Source: an uncultured Clostridia bacterium | Lineage (GTDB): Bacteria > Bacillota > Clostridia > Christensenellales > CAG-314 | DNA: 64,000 nt | Assembly: GCA_947053925.1 (NCBI GenBank) | Contig: CAMRUG010000002.1 | Span: 238,003 to 302,002 of the forward strand | Reading direction: 5' to 3' | In this document: positions 10,785-21,069 of the stretch, piece by piece | How positions within the stretch are numbered: the first letter of the stretch is position 1 | Layout of the letters: the number at the start of each line of letters is the position of its first letter | Made by a program: the position numbers and the translations under genes | The notes under the pieces: model-generated | Database searches by the model: none | What the model saw: only the letters and a program-made list of their open reading frames with translations | What the model was told of the DNA's origin: nothing

Positions 10785-11792
10785 CTAATATATAAACATA
10801 AAGACAAAAGCGACTAAAACAGATGTCAACATTATTCCGTCGAACCTATCCATAATACCGCCGTGCTCGCCCAAAATACGACTGTAATCTTTTATTCCGC
10901 AATAACGTTTTACCTGACTGGCAATCAAATCTCCTATTTGGGTCGTAATCGAACCTGCTAAACCTATAATCACATATGTTAATACGATTTGTACGGTAGG
11001 CAAACCGTATCCTGCAAATGTTAAGCCCATCTGTTCTCCGAATATTTTAAAATAATCAAACAGGAAAAATACTAATGCCGAGCCGAATATTCCGCCGAAT
11101 ATTCCGCCAATCGACCCCTCAATAGTTTTCTTAGGACTTATTTCGGGACAGAGCTTATGTTTACCGAACAAACTTCCTACGAAAAAAGCAAATACGTCAG
11201 TAAAAGAAGCAACTGCAAATATCAATGCCAAACCGATAGCGTTTAACGGCAATAAATTATGCGAACGGTTCGTATCAGGAAAAACCGCCCAAATATCATT
11301 CTCTAAAAACGGCAATAATTCCGGAGAAATAATTGCTTGCGTGGACGCCGAACGGTTAATATATAACATAGTTGACATAAATAAGCCCGGATAAACAAGC
11401 ATAAAACCTATGTATATCAAACTGTCAACTCGGTTTTTAACTAAGGACGTTACAATAGCGGCAATAAACACTACTAATGTAAAAAATATAATTCCGGTAA
11501 ATCCGAACAAACTGTACATCATAGCAACGCCAAAGCCGTACAGCCAAATAAGCCAACTGAAACAGTCCGGTACGCGTTCCTTACCGAATGCACGACGCAT
11601 TTCTATTACCGACAGCAATATCAATACGGCTAAAATAACAGAGTTAATTGCTCTTCCGCTTACAAACGTGTTCTTGCTCTCGTTGTTTGCATAGTTCGGA
11701 AAATATATATTGAGCATAACCATACCTATCATGACGATAAATATGATTGCACCAACCCATATTCTGTTAAATAATGATTTTTTATTAATCAT
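10785..11792 (-). CDS. cdsA: phosphatidate cytidylyltransferase
   Basis: Multi-TM protein with SPKKTIEGSIGG and D-G-GGIMDRFDG signature. Confidence 0.93.
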   Translation of the reverse strand: MINKKSLFNRIWVGAIIFIVMIGMVMLNIYFPNYANNESKNTFVSGRAINSVILAVLILLSVIEMRRAFGKERVPDCFSWLIWLYGFGVAMMYSLFGFTGIIFFTLVVFIAAIVTSLVKNRVDSLIYIGFMLVYPGLFMSTMLYINRSASTQAIISPELLPFLENDIWAVFPDTNRSHNLLPLNAIGLALIFAVASFTDVFAFFVGSLFGKHKLCPEISPKKTIEGSIGGIFGGIFGSALVFFLFDYFKIFGEQMGLTFAGYGLPTVQIVLTYVIIGLAGSITTQIGDLIASQVKRYCGIKDYSRILGEHGGIMDRFDGIMLTSVLVAFVFMFIY

Positions 11793-12468
11793 TAACAATT
11801 CCTCCATAAGTGCGAATGCGTAGTTGATACTCTTTGATTATATTATCATACTCTTTCAAACTGAAATCCGGCCAAAGAGTATCCGAAAAATACAATTCGG
11901 AATACGCGCTTTGATACAATAGAAAGTTAGATAACCGTTTCTGCCCGCCTGTACGGATAATCAAATCAGGCTTAGGAATAAACGAATTATATAAAAACTC
12001 AGACAAACTTTCAACAGTAATTTCACTGTTAGATTTTGCCAAAGCATTCGCCGCCTTTACTATTTCATTTTGTCCGCCGTAATTTATACATAAATTTACG
12101 CAAATTCCGTCGAAATTTTTAGTTGCTTGCTCAATTTTTTTGATTTTGCTAACTAATTTCTCAGGAAGACCTTTTCTTTCTCCCGATACAACAATGCGGA
12201 CGCGGTTTTTGCAAAATTTTTCCAAGCGACTGAGATATTTATCCGCCAAGGAAAAAAGAGAATCCACCTCTGCTTTGGGACGTTTCCAGTTTTCAGTCGA
12301 AAATACATATAAGGACAAGTACTTTATGCCTAAAGTTTGCGAAAAATCTATTATTTCTTCCGCCACTTCCAAACCTTTTTTATGTCCGTACATTCGTATC
12401 AGTCCCTTAGCTTTAGCCCAACGACCGTTACCGTCCATAATTATTCCGATGTGCGTAGGAATACTCAT
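11785..12468 (-). CDS. uppS: isoprenyl transferase (UPP synthase)
   Basis: HIGIIMDGNGRWAKAKGL, LYVFSTENWKRP, DLIIRTGGQKRLSNFLLYQSAYSELYF. Confidence 0.96.
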   Translation of the reverse strand: MSIPTHIGIIMDGNGRWAKAKGLIRMYGHKKGLEVAEEIIDFSQTLGIKYLSLYVFSTENWKRPKAEVDSLFSLADKYLSRLEKFCKNRVRIVVSGERKGLPEKLVSKIKKIEQATKNFDGICVNLCINYGGQNEIVKAANALAKSNSEITVESLSEFLYNSFIPKPDLIIRTGGQKRLSNFLLYQSAYSELYFSDTLWPDFSLKEYDNIIKEYQLRIRTYGGIVND

Positions 12469-12665
12469 TTAACCGCAAATAAATAACGGCAAACTATCAG
12501 TTCCAAAATATCTTGTTTTTGTCTGACAGCCGTTACAATCTCCTTATCATATTCTTTTTGCTTTCTATCTACATAATAAACAAACTTGAAGTTTGTTATA
12601 CCTAATTCCTGCATTTTGTTTTCGGCTTCACAAACTTCAAGTCCAATTAAATCAGTCAAATTCAT
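12465..12665 (-). CDS. small PASTA-like protein
   Basis: 66-aa ORF abutting uppS and frr; DLIGLEVCEAENKMQELGI...VTAVRQKQDILELIVCR resembles a PASTA repeat. Confidence 0.6.
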   Translation of the reverse strand: MNLTDLIGLEVCEAENKMQELGITNFKFVYYVDRKQKEYDKEIVTAVRQKQDILELIVCRYLFAVK

Positions 12666-12667
12666 TT

Positions 12668-13243
12668 CTAAACAGACATTACGTCATTTTCTTTTTCTTT
12701 AGAAAGTTTATCCACCGTTTCTATCAACTTAGATAAAGATTTATCAACTTCCGCTTCGTAATCGGAAATCAAATCCTCCGAAACCGTTTTAGCGTTCTTC
12801 TCTTTCTTTAGCGAATCCATTGCGTCTCTACGCGCATTTCTCAATACAACTTTTGTATCTTCGGCAAGTTTCTTCACTTGCTTAACTAATTCCTTACGGC
12901 GTTCTTCTGTTAACACAGGGAATGTTAATCTGATAACCGTACCGTCATTTTGCGGCGTTATGCCTATGTTAGCGGCAAGGATTGCTTTCTCTACCAATTT
13001 TAAAGCCGATTTATCCCAAAGCGTTATTACTAAACATCTCGGTTCGGGAATAGAAATATTACCCATTTGATTTATGGGAGTCAGCGCTCCGTAGTAGTCT
13101 ACCTTGATACTCTCTACAAGTTTAGGATTAGCTCTGCCTGCGCGCATAAGATTATATTCGCTTTTCATATAAGAAATAGCTTTGTCGCATTCCATTTCAA
13201 AAGTGAGAAACAGTTCTTCGATTTGTGGGTTAGCGTAATTCAT
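12668..13243 (-). CDS. frr: ribosome recycling factor
   Basis: LMRAGRANPKLVESIKVDYYGALTPINQ. Confidence 0.96.
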   Translation of the reverse strand: MNYANPQIEELFLTFEMECDKAISYMKSEYNLMRAGRANPKLVESIKVDYYGALTPINQMGNISIPEPRCLVITLWDKSALKLVEKAILAANIGITPQNDGTVIRLTFPVLTEERRKELVKQVKKLAEDTKVVLRNARRDAMDSLKKEKNAKTVSEDLISDYEAEVDKSLSKLIETVDKLSKEKENDVMSV

Positions 13244-13302
13244 AATACTCTCCTATAATTTAATAAATGTATTGTACAACAATTCCCGTCTAATTTCAAC
13301 AG

Positions 13303-14001
13303 TTATTTTATGGTTGTTCCAAGTTTTTCGCCGTTCAAAACCCGCAACACACCGTCGGGCTCGTCTTTGCTTAAAGCAACGACTTTCAACCCGTATTCCC
13401 TGCACATAGCCATAGCGGTCAAATCCATAGCTTTCAAATTATCCGATATAACTTTATCGAATGTTATTTCATCGTATTTTTTTGCTTTCGGATTTGTTTT
13501 GGGATCACTGTCATAAATACCGTCTATATTTTTAAGATAGAAAACTGCATCCGCATGCGTTTCGCAAGCGCGTAAAGATAATGCCGTGTCTGTAGAAAAA
13601 TACGGTAAACCCGTTCCGCCAACAAAGATAACGACTTTGCCCGAAGTCATATACTCCAAAACTTTTGGCAAATAATACGGCTCGCATATTTTATCTATCG
13701 TAAATGAGGATACTACACGACAATCTACACCGCAAGCTTTAAGCGCTTCCGAAAGAGCAAGTCCGTTCATAACCGTAGCCAACATACCTATATGGTCGGC
13801 AACAGATCTATCCATCTGCTCGCTGCTCCTGCCGCGCCACAAATTTCCGCCGCCGACAACTATTCCTAGTTCTACGCCTGTTTCGGTAATGCGTTTTATT
13901 TGTTCGGCTACGGCGCTTACGCCCTCATTGTTAATTCCGCTTCCGCTAACCGACAATGCTTCGCCGCTTATTTTCAACAAAATACGCTTGTATCTAGTCA
14001 T
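13303..14001 (-). CDS. pyrH: UMP kinase
   Basis: RILLKISGEALS...GGGNLWRG...ADHIGMLATVMNGLAL. Confidence 0.96.
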   Translation of the reverse strand: MTRYKRILLKISGEALSVSGSGINNEGVSAVAEQIKRITETGVELGIVVGGGNLWRGRSSEQMDRSVADHIGMLATVMNGLALSEALKACGVDCRVVSSFTIDKICEPYYLPKVLEYMTSGKVVIFVGGTGLPYFSTDTALSLRACETHADAVFYLKNIDGIYDSDPKTNPKAKKYDEITFDKVISDNLKAMDLTAMAMCREYGLKVVALSKDEPDGVLRVLNGEKLGTTIK

Positions 14002-14070
14002 AACACACCTTCTATTTTTTGTTTGAAAAAGGGAACAATCAAATATTGTTCCCTAAACAATAAATACAAA

Positions 14071-15003
14071 TTACTTAATGTTCTTCATTTGTTCTGCAAT
14101 TTCGTCGACAAAATTATCTACGCGTTTTTCAATGCCTTCGCCCATTTCGTAACGCACAAATTTCGCAACAGTGATTTCCGCTCCTGCTTTCTTTGCTACG
14201 TCAGCAATTACTTGTTTTACAGACATAGCCGAATCGCGCACATATTCTTGTTCAAGCAAACAAACTTCCTTGTAGTACTTGTGAATACGTCCTTCAACCA
14301 TTTTAGAAATAACAGCTTCGGGTTTGCCCTCATTTCTGGCTTGTACGGTAAGAATTTCTCTTTCCGAATCAAGTTGAGCAGCATCAACATCGGCAATCGA
14401 AATAACCTGCGGTCTGCTAGCGGCAATTTGCATACAAACGTTAAATGCAAGTTCCTGCAAATCGGCTTGGCTAGCCGTACTGTTTATTTGAGTCAACACG
14501 CCTATTTTTCCGCCCATATGGATATAACTTGCAACAATGCCGTTTCCGTTTACAACAAACTTTGTAAATCTACGGAAAGAAATTTTTTCTCCGATAGCCG
14601 CCGTTGCTTCGGCAATGAGTACGTTAAGCGTTTTAGACTTGTCTAAATAATAATTCTCTGCCAAAACTTCTTCGATTGTATGAGCGTTAGAATGTAAAAT
14701 ATGATTGGCAATATTGTCTACAAGAGCAATAAATTGATCGCTTCTTGCAACGAAGTCCGTTTCGCAGTTGATTTCTACTGCCACACCGGTTTTCTTGTCA
14801 TCGGAGATAACACACTTTACAAGGCCTTCAGCCGCAATACGGTCGGCTTTTTTAGCGGCAGAAGCCATACCCTTTTCACGGAGATATTTAACCGCTTCGT
14901 CAAAATTACCGTCAGTTTCAACAAGGGCCTTTTTGCAGTCCATCATACCTACGCCTGTTTGCTCGCGCAGTTTCATTACGTCTTTATTAGTAAAATTAGC
15001 CAT
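14071..15003 (-). CDS. tsf: elongation factor Ts
   Basis: [21 protein letters not shown]; start at internal ATG. Confidence 0.96.
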   Translation of the reverse strand: MANFTNKDVMKLREQTGVGMMDCKKALVETDGNFDEAVKYLREKGMASAAKKADRIAAEGLVKCVISDDKKTGVAVEINCETDFVARSDQFIALVDNIANHILHSNAHTIEEVLAENYYLDKSKTLNVLIAEATAAIGEKISFRRFTKFVVNGNGIVASYIHMGGKIGVLTQINSTASQADLQELAFNVCMQIAASRPQVISIADVDAAQLDSEREILTVQARNEGKPEAVISKMVEGRIHKYYKEVCLLEQEYVRDSAMSVKQVIADVAKKAGAEITVAKFVRYEMGEGIEKRVDNFVDEIAEQMKNIK

Positions 15004-15751
15004 TGGTAACCTCCTCATCGGCAACTTTAACTTCTTCTTTGTCATCGTCTTCGGGAGCAGTCATAACAACGCCTTCCTTAGCTTCGATAACAGCGCCTGC
15101 AATAATAGAAGCAATAACTTTAATAGCGCCTATTGCGTCGTCGTTTGCAGGTATTACTACGTCTACTTGGTCGGGATCGCAGTTAGTATCTACGATAGCG
15201 ACAATAGGAATATTCAAAGCGTGCGCTTCCGCAACGGCAATAGATTCTTTCTTGGGGTCTACGATAAAAATACATCCGGGCATACCCTTCATATCTTTGA
15301 TACCGCCGAGATTGGCTTCGAGTTTATCGCGTTCTTCCAAAAGTTTTGCAACTTCTTTCTTGGGCAATACGTCAAGTTCGCCCAACTTTTCCATTTGATT
15401 TATATGGTTAAGTCTTTCGATACGGGACTTAATCGTCTTGTAATTTGTAAGCGTTCCGCCGAGCCAACGGTTATTAACGTAGTACATTCCGCAGCGTTCA
15501 GCTTCCGTTTTGATAGCCTCTTGCGCTTGTTTTTTCGTTCCTACAAACAATACGGGCTTGCCTTCTGCCGCAATATCGCGAACAAAAGTATACGCGATTT
15601 CAGCTTGCGCTACCGTTTGTTGAAGGTCGATAATATGTATATCGTTACGTTCTGCGTAGATATACTTCTTCATTTTGGGATTCCATCTTCTGGTTTGGTG
15701 TCCGAAGTGAACGCCGCTTTCCAAAAGCTGTTTCATTGATACAACTGCCAT
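14996..15751 (-). CDS. rpsB: 30S ribosomal protein S2
   Basis: [27 protein letters not shown]. Confidence 0.97.
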   Translation of the reverse strand: MAVVSMKQLLESGVHFGHQTRRWNPKMKKYIYAERNDIHIIDLQQTVAQAEIAYTFVRDIAAEGKPVLFVGTKKQAQEAIKTEAERCGMYYVNNRWLGGTLTNYKTIKSRIERLNHINQMEKLGELDVLPKKEVAKLLEERDKLEANLGGIKDMKGMPGCIFIVDPKKESIAVAEAHALNIPIVAIVDTNCDPDQVDVVIPANDDAIGAIKVIASIIAGAVIEAKEGVVMTAPEDDDKEEVKVADEEVTNG

Positions 15752-15875
15752 TTTTCTTTTCTCCTTATTTTTTATCGTTTTTTAACCTCTTTACGCCGTC
15801 AACTCTATACGCCACCAAGCGGCAAAACTTGGCACAACGGATAAATCTTGCGTAAATGCGAATTAAACCTAATAG

Positions 15876-15904
15876 ATTATAGCACACTCAATACTAATTT
15901 GCAA
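15876..15904 (-). promoter_or_regulatory. predicted sigma-A promoter of rpsB-tsf
   Basis: Minus strand TTGCAA-N17-TATAAT with extended -10 TGC. Confidence 0.65.
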
Positions 15905-16539
15905 CAAATTTTATCTTACTTTTCATTCAACTTTAAACAACGAAAATTTTTGTAAATTTACAAATTAACTTATGGCAAGCCGTTATTTTCAATATCGACA
16001 AACTTCCAAATACATACTGTGCATTTTTAAGAATAATAAACTTGTAAATATCAAAATATCCGTAAAAGTAAAAGAATAGTACTTTAATAATGATTTTCTT
16101 CTTTTTTTCTCAAAATCCATAACAACGCAGCATTCAATTATTTTTAAGAATTGCTCAATATAATATTAGTAAATCAAAGGCGAAAAGCAATAAAAGTTAT
16201 CGGGTTTGCATTATAATTATGTAACATACAACTGCATTAGTTATTTGCATAAATTGCAACGGTTACAGCATTTGATTTGAACTGCTTATATCAATTACAA
16301 AATATTGTAAAGGAATGTTATTTTACACAAACTATTGCATTGTTACGCAATACAATGTAATAGCAGTTAGTTATTTGTGGCAAAACGTCGTTAGATATTG
16401 TTCATACACTTAGAATAATCAAAAAAAACGTCGCTATCGGTTCAATAACTACGAAATAACAAAATTAAAAACATTTTGCTTAAGCGGATTGGAATACTAA
16501 TACATTTCTTACAGTATAACTTGAACAAAAGGAGACATT

Positions 16540-17853
16540 ATGAAAAATAGCGTCAAAAGATTACTCTTAGTAATTTTATCAGTTATAATGATTTTTGCTT
16601 TATGTGCTTGCAGCGAAGACAACAGCGGATTATCTGCATACGAAATCGCGGTTAAAAACGGTTTTGAAGGGACTGAAGCCGAATGGCTCAAATCCTTGCA
16701 CACTACTAACACTATCAAAGAAACAACAAATAATTACAACGTTAACGTACAAAACGTTCACGATATTTCTCTTGCAACAAACATAGGTCTAAAATCGGCA
16801 GTTTCGGTTTACTGCAAGCATACGATTACCGAACGCGTATATGTAGGTATGTATCCGTTCGGTCAATACCAAACGCAAGAAAAGCAAGTACAGTCGGCAG
16901 GCTCGGGAGTTATATACAGGTTAGAAGATGACGGTTCGGCATATATAATAACCAACCATCACGTTGTATACGAAAATGACAGTATTGCCTCCGACCGCAT
17001 AAGTAACGATATCAGCATATTTCTGTACGGAATGGAAAGCGCTCAGTACGCCATTCCCGCAACATATATCGGCGGATCGCTTAACTACGACATTGCCGTT
17101 CTGCGTATCGAAAAAAGCCAAATACTCAAATCTTCCATCGAAAACAATACAGTTGCTAACGTTACCTTTGCCGATTCTAACGAAATACGCACGGGACAGA
17201 CTTCTATTGCAATAGGTAACCCCGAGGCGGAAGGAATATCTGCAACTTGCGGCATTGTAAGCGTTGATTCCGAATACATTACTATGAAAGCCGTTGACGA
17301 ACAAACAAGCATTACTCTGCGCGTCATCCGTACAGATACGGCGGTAAACAGCGGAAACTCGGGCGGCGGATTATTTGACGACACAGGCAAACTTATTGGC
17401 ATAGTAAACGCAAAAGTAAGCGACAGTTCCGTCGAAAATATTGCTTACGCCATACCCTGCAACGTCGCCAAAGCAATTGCGGAAAATATAATCGACTACA
17501 ACAAACTTTACAATAAAAACTGTGTTATGCGCCCCATTCTCGGAATAACTATCCAAACGGTAGAAATGTACACGGAACTAGACAATAACGGCTTTTTAAA
17601 TAAAGTAGAAAAAATAGCCGTTAATGACATTAACAGCAACAGCATAGTAAAAGATATTCTGCAAAAAGACGATATACTTTTGAGTATTCAAATCGGCAGT
17701 AATGACGCAATAAACATTACGCGCAATTATCAATTTACCGACGCTTTGCTTAACGCGCGCGTAAACGATGAAATCGTCATAGAATATCTGCGCGGCAACG
17801 TTAAAGAAAAGGCAACCGTAACCATAACGGAAAGTTGCCTGACAGAATACTAG
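16540..17853 (+). CDS. HtrA/DegP-like S1C serine protease lipoprotein with PDZ-like C-terminus
   Basis: Lipobox LCAC; His ITNHHVV, Asp YDIAVLRIE, Ser NSGNSGGGLFD. Confidence 0.88.
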   Translation: MKNSVKRLLLVILSVIMIFALCACSEDNSGLSAYEIAVKNGFEGTEAEWLKSLHTTNTIKETTNNYNVNVQNVHDISLATNIGLKSAVSVYCKHTITERVYVGMYPFGQYQTQEKQVQSAGSGVIYRLEDDGSAYIITNHHVVYENDSIASDRISNDISIFLYGMESAQYAIPATYIGGSLNYDIAVLRIEKSQILKSSIENNTVANVTFADSNEIRTGQTSIAIGNPEAEGISATCGIVSVDSEYITMKAVDEQTSITLRVIRTDTAVNSGNSGGGLFDDTGKLIGIVNAKVSDSSVENIAYAIPCNVAKAIAENIIDYNKLYNKNCVMRPILGITIQTVEMYTELDNNGFLNKVEKIAVNDINSNSIVKDILQKDDILLSIQIGSNDAINITRNYQFTDALLNARVNDEIVIEYLRGNVKEKATVTITESCLTEY

Positions 17854-17888
17854 TATCAAACAATTAAACAGAATTTTGCTGAATTGAA

Positions 17889-17916
17889 AAAGCAGACGGG
17901 ATATACCGTCTGCTTT
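17889..17916. terminator. bidirectional Rho-independent terminator
   Basis: AAAGCAGACGG-gatata-CCGTCTGCTTT between convergent genes. Confidence 0.8.
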
Positions 17917-17922
17917 AAATTA

Positions 17923-18288
17923 TTATTCGTGATGATGACATTCGCAATCGGGGTCGTCGCAACCGTCGCCCATTGCGGCAACTTCCGCTTCTAACTTTTT
18001 GTAAAGAATTTCATACAAATCGTCGTCTATTGGCAAGAAATTATAGTACGGCTCTCCGTCTTCTTCTACTTCTTCCAATTCAAATATTTCTATTACGGGG
18101 TCTTCGTCGTCAGCCTGTTGCAAACAAGCGTACTCTTTACCCTCGTGCTCAAGAGTAGCGATATGATAGAAAGGAATCTCGTTTCCGTCTTCGTCCTCTA
18201 ACATTACAACGTCTTCGTCAACCTCACAACCGCAATCGCAATTGTGTTCGTGTTCGCAATCACACACGTTCTTTTTTTCTTCAGACAT
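17923..18288 (-). CDS. DUF1292-family protein with Cys/His-rich termini
   Basis: VVMLEDEDGNEIPFYHIATLEHEGKEYACLQ core; CDCEHEHNCDCGC N-term, CDDPDCECHHHE C-term. Confidence 0.85.
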   Translation of the reverse strand: MSEEKKNVCDCEHEHNCDCGCEVDEDVVMLEDEDGNEIPFYHIATLEHEGKEYACLQQADDEDPVIEIFELEEVEEDGEPYYNFLPIDDDLYEILYKKLEAEVAAMGDGCDDPDCECHHHE

Positions 18289-18303
18289 ATTATACCTCCA
18301 ATT

Positions 18304-18720
18304 TTATCTTTTACTGTCTAAATAATTTTGCAAAATAATGGTCGCAGCAACTTTATCTATAACTTTTTTTCTGTCCTCTCTCCGAACATTGCCTTGTATT
18401 AACACACGTTCAGCAGATAAAGTCGTAAAGCGCTCATCTAAATAATCAACGGGAATATCGCATATTTCGTTGATAGCGGCAATAAACTCCCGTGTTTTAA
18501 GCGTTTGTTCGTTTTCTTTTCCGTTTAAACCTAACGGCAAGCCCGAAACAAATCTCGTTACTTCCTTTTCTTTTGCCAAATCAACTATATACTTCGCGTC
18601 TCTTTCACGGTTGCCCGTACGCGTGTACGTTTCCAAAGGATTGGCTATTATTCCCGTTAAATCGGAAACAGCAATACCTATTCTGACATCCCCTACGTCC
18701 AACGCCATTATTCTACCCAT
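18304..18720 (-). CDS. ruvX: Holliday junction resolvase-like RuvX/YqgF
   Basis: RIMALDVGDVRIGIAVSD, VSGLPLGLNG, DERFTT. Confidence 0.93.
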   Translation of the reverse strand: MGRIMALDVGDVRIGIAVSDLTGIIANPLETYTRTGNRERDAKYIVDLAKEKEVTRFVSGLPLGLNGKENEQTLKTREFIAAINEICDIPVDYLDERFTTLSAERVLIQGNVRREDRKKVIDKVAATIILQNYLDSKR

Positions 18721-18805
18721 AGTATTAACATTGTAACACATTCATTATAAAAAAGACAGTATATTTACATATTTTCTTAATTTTTAGAAATAATATTTAA
18801 ATAAA

Positions 18806-18839
18806 AATTTCGTCGCATCACTCATTGAAGGACGAAATT
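18806..18839 (-). terminator. terminator after the 40-aa ORF / isc operon
   Basis: Perfect 9-bp stem AATTTCGTC...GACGAAATT followed on minus strand by TTTATTT. Confidence 0.65.
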
Positions 18840-18860
18840 AGTTTAAAATATACTAAAAAA

Positions 18861-18983
18861 TTACTCTACAAAACTTTTAATTTTTTGCTTTCCCTTTTTT
18901 AAAGCATTTTTCACAGCAGGAATTTGGCTTATCATAACGCCTGCTACCGCGCCTACCGCCATCACAAAAATCGCTTTTTTCAT
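18861..18983 (-). CDS. 40-aa small membrane-associated protein
   Basis: Not in ORF track (<60 aa): MKKAIFVMAVGAVAGVMISQIPAVKNALKKGKQKIKSFVE*; SD GGAGG 6 nt upstream; terminator downstream. Confidence 0.6.
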   Translation of the reverse strand: MKKAIFVMAVGAVAGVMISQIPAVKNALKKGKQKIKSFVE

Positions 18984-19047
18984 AATTTCCTCCAAAAGTA
19001 TTTGTTAGTAATAGTTTGGTCGGTAAATGCTAATATTATTCACAAAT

Positions 19048-19452
19048 CTAAACGTATTCGATACTTGTTTTATCTACGCTCTTATTTTGCTGTTTTGCAC
19101 GGTAATCTTCTATAGCCTTTTTAATCGCTTCTTCGGCAAGCACAGAACAGTGAATCTTTTGCGGAGGAAGTCCTTCCAGATATTCCACTACTTTTGCGTT
19201 AGTAACCTGCAAGGCTTCGTCCACAGTCATACCTATTATCATTTGAGTAGCAGTCGAACTTGTAGCGATTGCCGCAGCGCATCCGAATGTCTGAAATTTG
19301 GCGTCGACAATTTTGTCATTTTCTATTTTCAATGTAATTTTCATTATATCTCCGCAAGTGGCGTTACCAACGGTGCCTTCTCCGTCGGCATTTTCGATAA
19401 CTCCTACATTTTGCGGATTGGCAAATGCGTCCAAAACCTTTTGATTATACAT
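19048..19452 (-). CDS. Fe-S cluster scaffold NifU/IscU-like
   Basis: NVGVIENADGEGTVGNATCGDIM...TFGCAAAIATSS...PPQKIHCS. Confidence 0.93.
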   Translation of the reverse strand: MYNQKVLDAFANPQNVGVIENADGEGTVGNATCGDIMKITLKIENDKIVDAKFQTFGCAAAIATSSTATQMIIGMTVDEALQVTNAKVVEYLEGLPPQKIHCSVLAEEAIKKAIEDYRAKQQNKSVDKTSIEYV

Positions 19453-20626
19453 TATACGTTCCCCCTGTTTTCAAATTAAATAGCGGCGACATTTCTCTTA
19501 GTTTTGCTATTGTTTCTTTAAGTTTCTCCACGGTATAGTCAACTTCTTCCATTGTGTTATCTTTACCGAAAGAGAATCTGATAGAGCCGTGCGATACTTC
19601 GATAGGCACTCCCATTGCTAAAAGGACGTGAGACGGATCCAGACTGCCGCTGCTGCACGCAGAACCGCTTGATACGGCTATGCCGTTAAAGTCCATTAGC
19701 ATCAGTATGCCTTCGCCCTCTACAAATTCAAAACTGAAATTGGCAACGCTAGGCACTCGGTGTTCTTTGTTACCGTTAAACCTGACATACGGTATTTCCG
19801 CCAACACCCTATCGACAAAGCGGTCGCGCAATTTGGCAATGCGGCTGTTGTTTTCTTCCATTTCAGTAACGGCGTATTCTAATGCCTTAGCCATTCCTAC
19901 AACCAACGGCGTATTTGTTGTTCCTCCGCGTTGCGAGCGTTCCTGCCCGCCGCCGCAAATAAGTTTATCTAACTTGACGCCGTTGCGGATATACAAGGCG
20001 CCTACTCCCTTAGGACCGTAAAACTTATGCGCTGACATTGACAGCAGGTCTACGCCCAATTCTTTGACGTCAATTTTAATATACGGCATTGCCTGAACGC
20101 AATCGCTATGAAACAGCGCGCCGTGTTTATGCGCTATATCTGCAAGTTCGCGTATCGGCTCTATTGTTCCCACTTCGTTATTGACATACATAACGGATAC
20201 TAACGTTGTTTGGTCGTCAATAGCGTTTTCCAAGTCCTTTGGCGAAACCCTGCCCGTACTGTCCACGGGCAAGCGCGTTACCCTAAAACCGTTGTTCTCC
20301 AGCCAATCTGCGGAAGTCAATATTGCGTGATGCTCTATTGCAGAAATAATAATATGATTGCCTTTGTGCCTGTTGTGCAAAGCAACGCCTTTCAGCGCCC
20401 AGTTGTCCGCCTCCGTACCGCTGGACGTAAAATACAATTCGTTAGGTTTGCAACCTATCAAACCTGCAACGGTCTCGCGGGCGTCGGCAACTGCCTTTGC
20501 CGTATCTCTGCCGAAGTAATGCTGACTGTCGGCATTGCCGTATTCATCTGTAAAATAAGGAAGCATCGCTTCGACAACCCTTTTGTCGCAGGGCGTTGTC
20601 GCCGCGTGGTCAATATAAATTCTCAT
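19445..20626 (-). CDS. cysteine desulfurase NifS/IscS-like
   Basis: YIDHAATTPCDKRV, SAHKFYGPKGVGALYIR, SSGSACSSGS. Confidence 0.95.
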   Translation of the reverse strand: MRIYIDHAATTPCDKRVVEAMLPYFTDEYGNADSQHYFGRDTAKAVADARETVAGLIGCKPNELYFTSSGTEADNWALKGVALHNRHKGNHIIISAIEHHAILTSADWLENNGFRVTRLPVDSTGRVSPKDLENAIDDQTTLVSVMYVNNEVGTIEPIRELADIAHKHGALFHSDCVQAMPYIKIDVKELGVDLLSMSAHKFYGPKGVGALYIRNGVKLDKLICGGGQERSQRGGTTNTPLVVGMAKALEYAVTEMEENNSRIAKLRDRFVDRVLAEIPYVRFNGNKEHRVPSVANFSFEFVEGEGILMLMDFNGIAVSSGSACSSGSLDPSHVLLAMGVPIEVSHGSIRFSFGKDNTMEEVDYTVEKLKETIAKLREMSPLFNLKTGGTYNV

Positions 20627-20643
20627 TTAAGCAAACTCCTAAA

Positions 20644-21048
20644 TTATAAGTCGTCATCGGCAAGTTGCTGCAATGAAATTGTATCCAAGTAGGTGTTTAT
20701 ATTTTCATACAATTTTGCCCACAAATTGCGTGATACGCAATGACATTTATTGTCGCATCCGTTATGGATACAATCGACTATTTCAAGATTATCCTCGACG
20801 GCGCGCAAAACTTGCCCTACCGTAATGTTTTGCGGAGAATCGAGCAATTTATAACCGCCGTTTGCGCCTCGTAAAGCAACGACAATATTTGCTTTTTTCA
20901 TCAATGCAATTATTTGTTCAAGATACTTTTCCGTAACTCCCGTAGATTGTGCCAGCGCCGACACTGTTGCTACTTCGCCCTGCGCATACTTCTTTGCCAA
21001 CTCTACCGCCACATACAAGCCGTACCTTGCTTTAGATGACATTTTCAT
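20644..21048 (-). CDS. Rrf2/IscR-family transcriptional regulator
   Basis: MKMSSKARYGLYVAVELAKKY...; Cys cluster CIHNGCDNKCHC; upstream of nifS/nifU. Confidence 0.93.
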   Translation of the reverse strand: MKMSSKARYGLYVAVELAKKYAQGEVATVSALAQSTGVTEKYLEQIIALMKKANIVVALRGANGGYKLLDSPQNITVGQVLRAVEDNLEIVDCIHNGCDNKCHCVSRNLWAKLYENINTYLDTISLQQLADDDL

Positions 21049-21069
21049 AATTTAAATTCCTACTAATTT

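Noticed and set aside
14768-15739. 323-aa plus-strand ORF
   Set aside because: Antisense to tsf and rpsB; low-complexity shadow translation with no recognisable domain.
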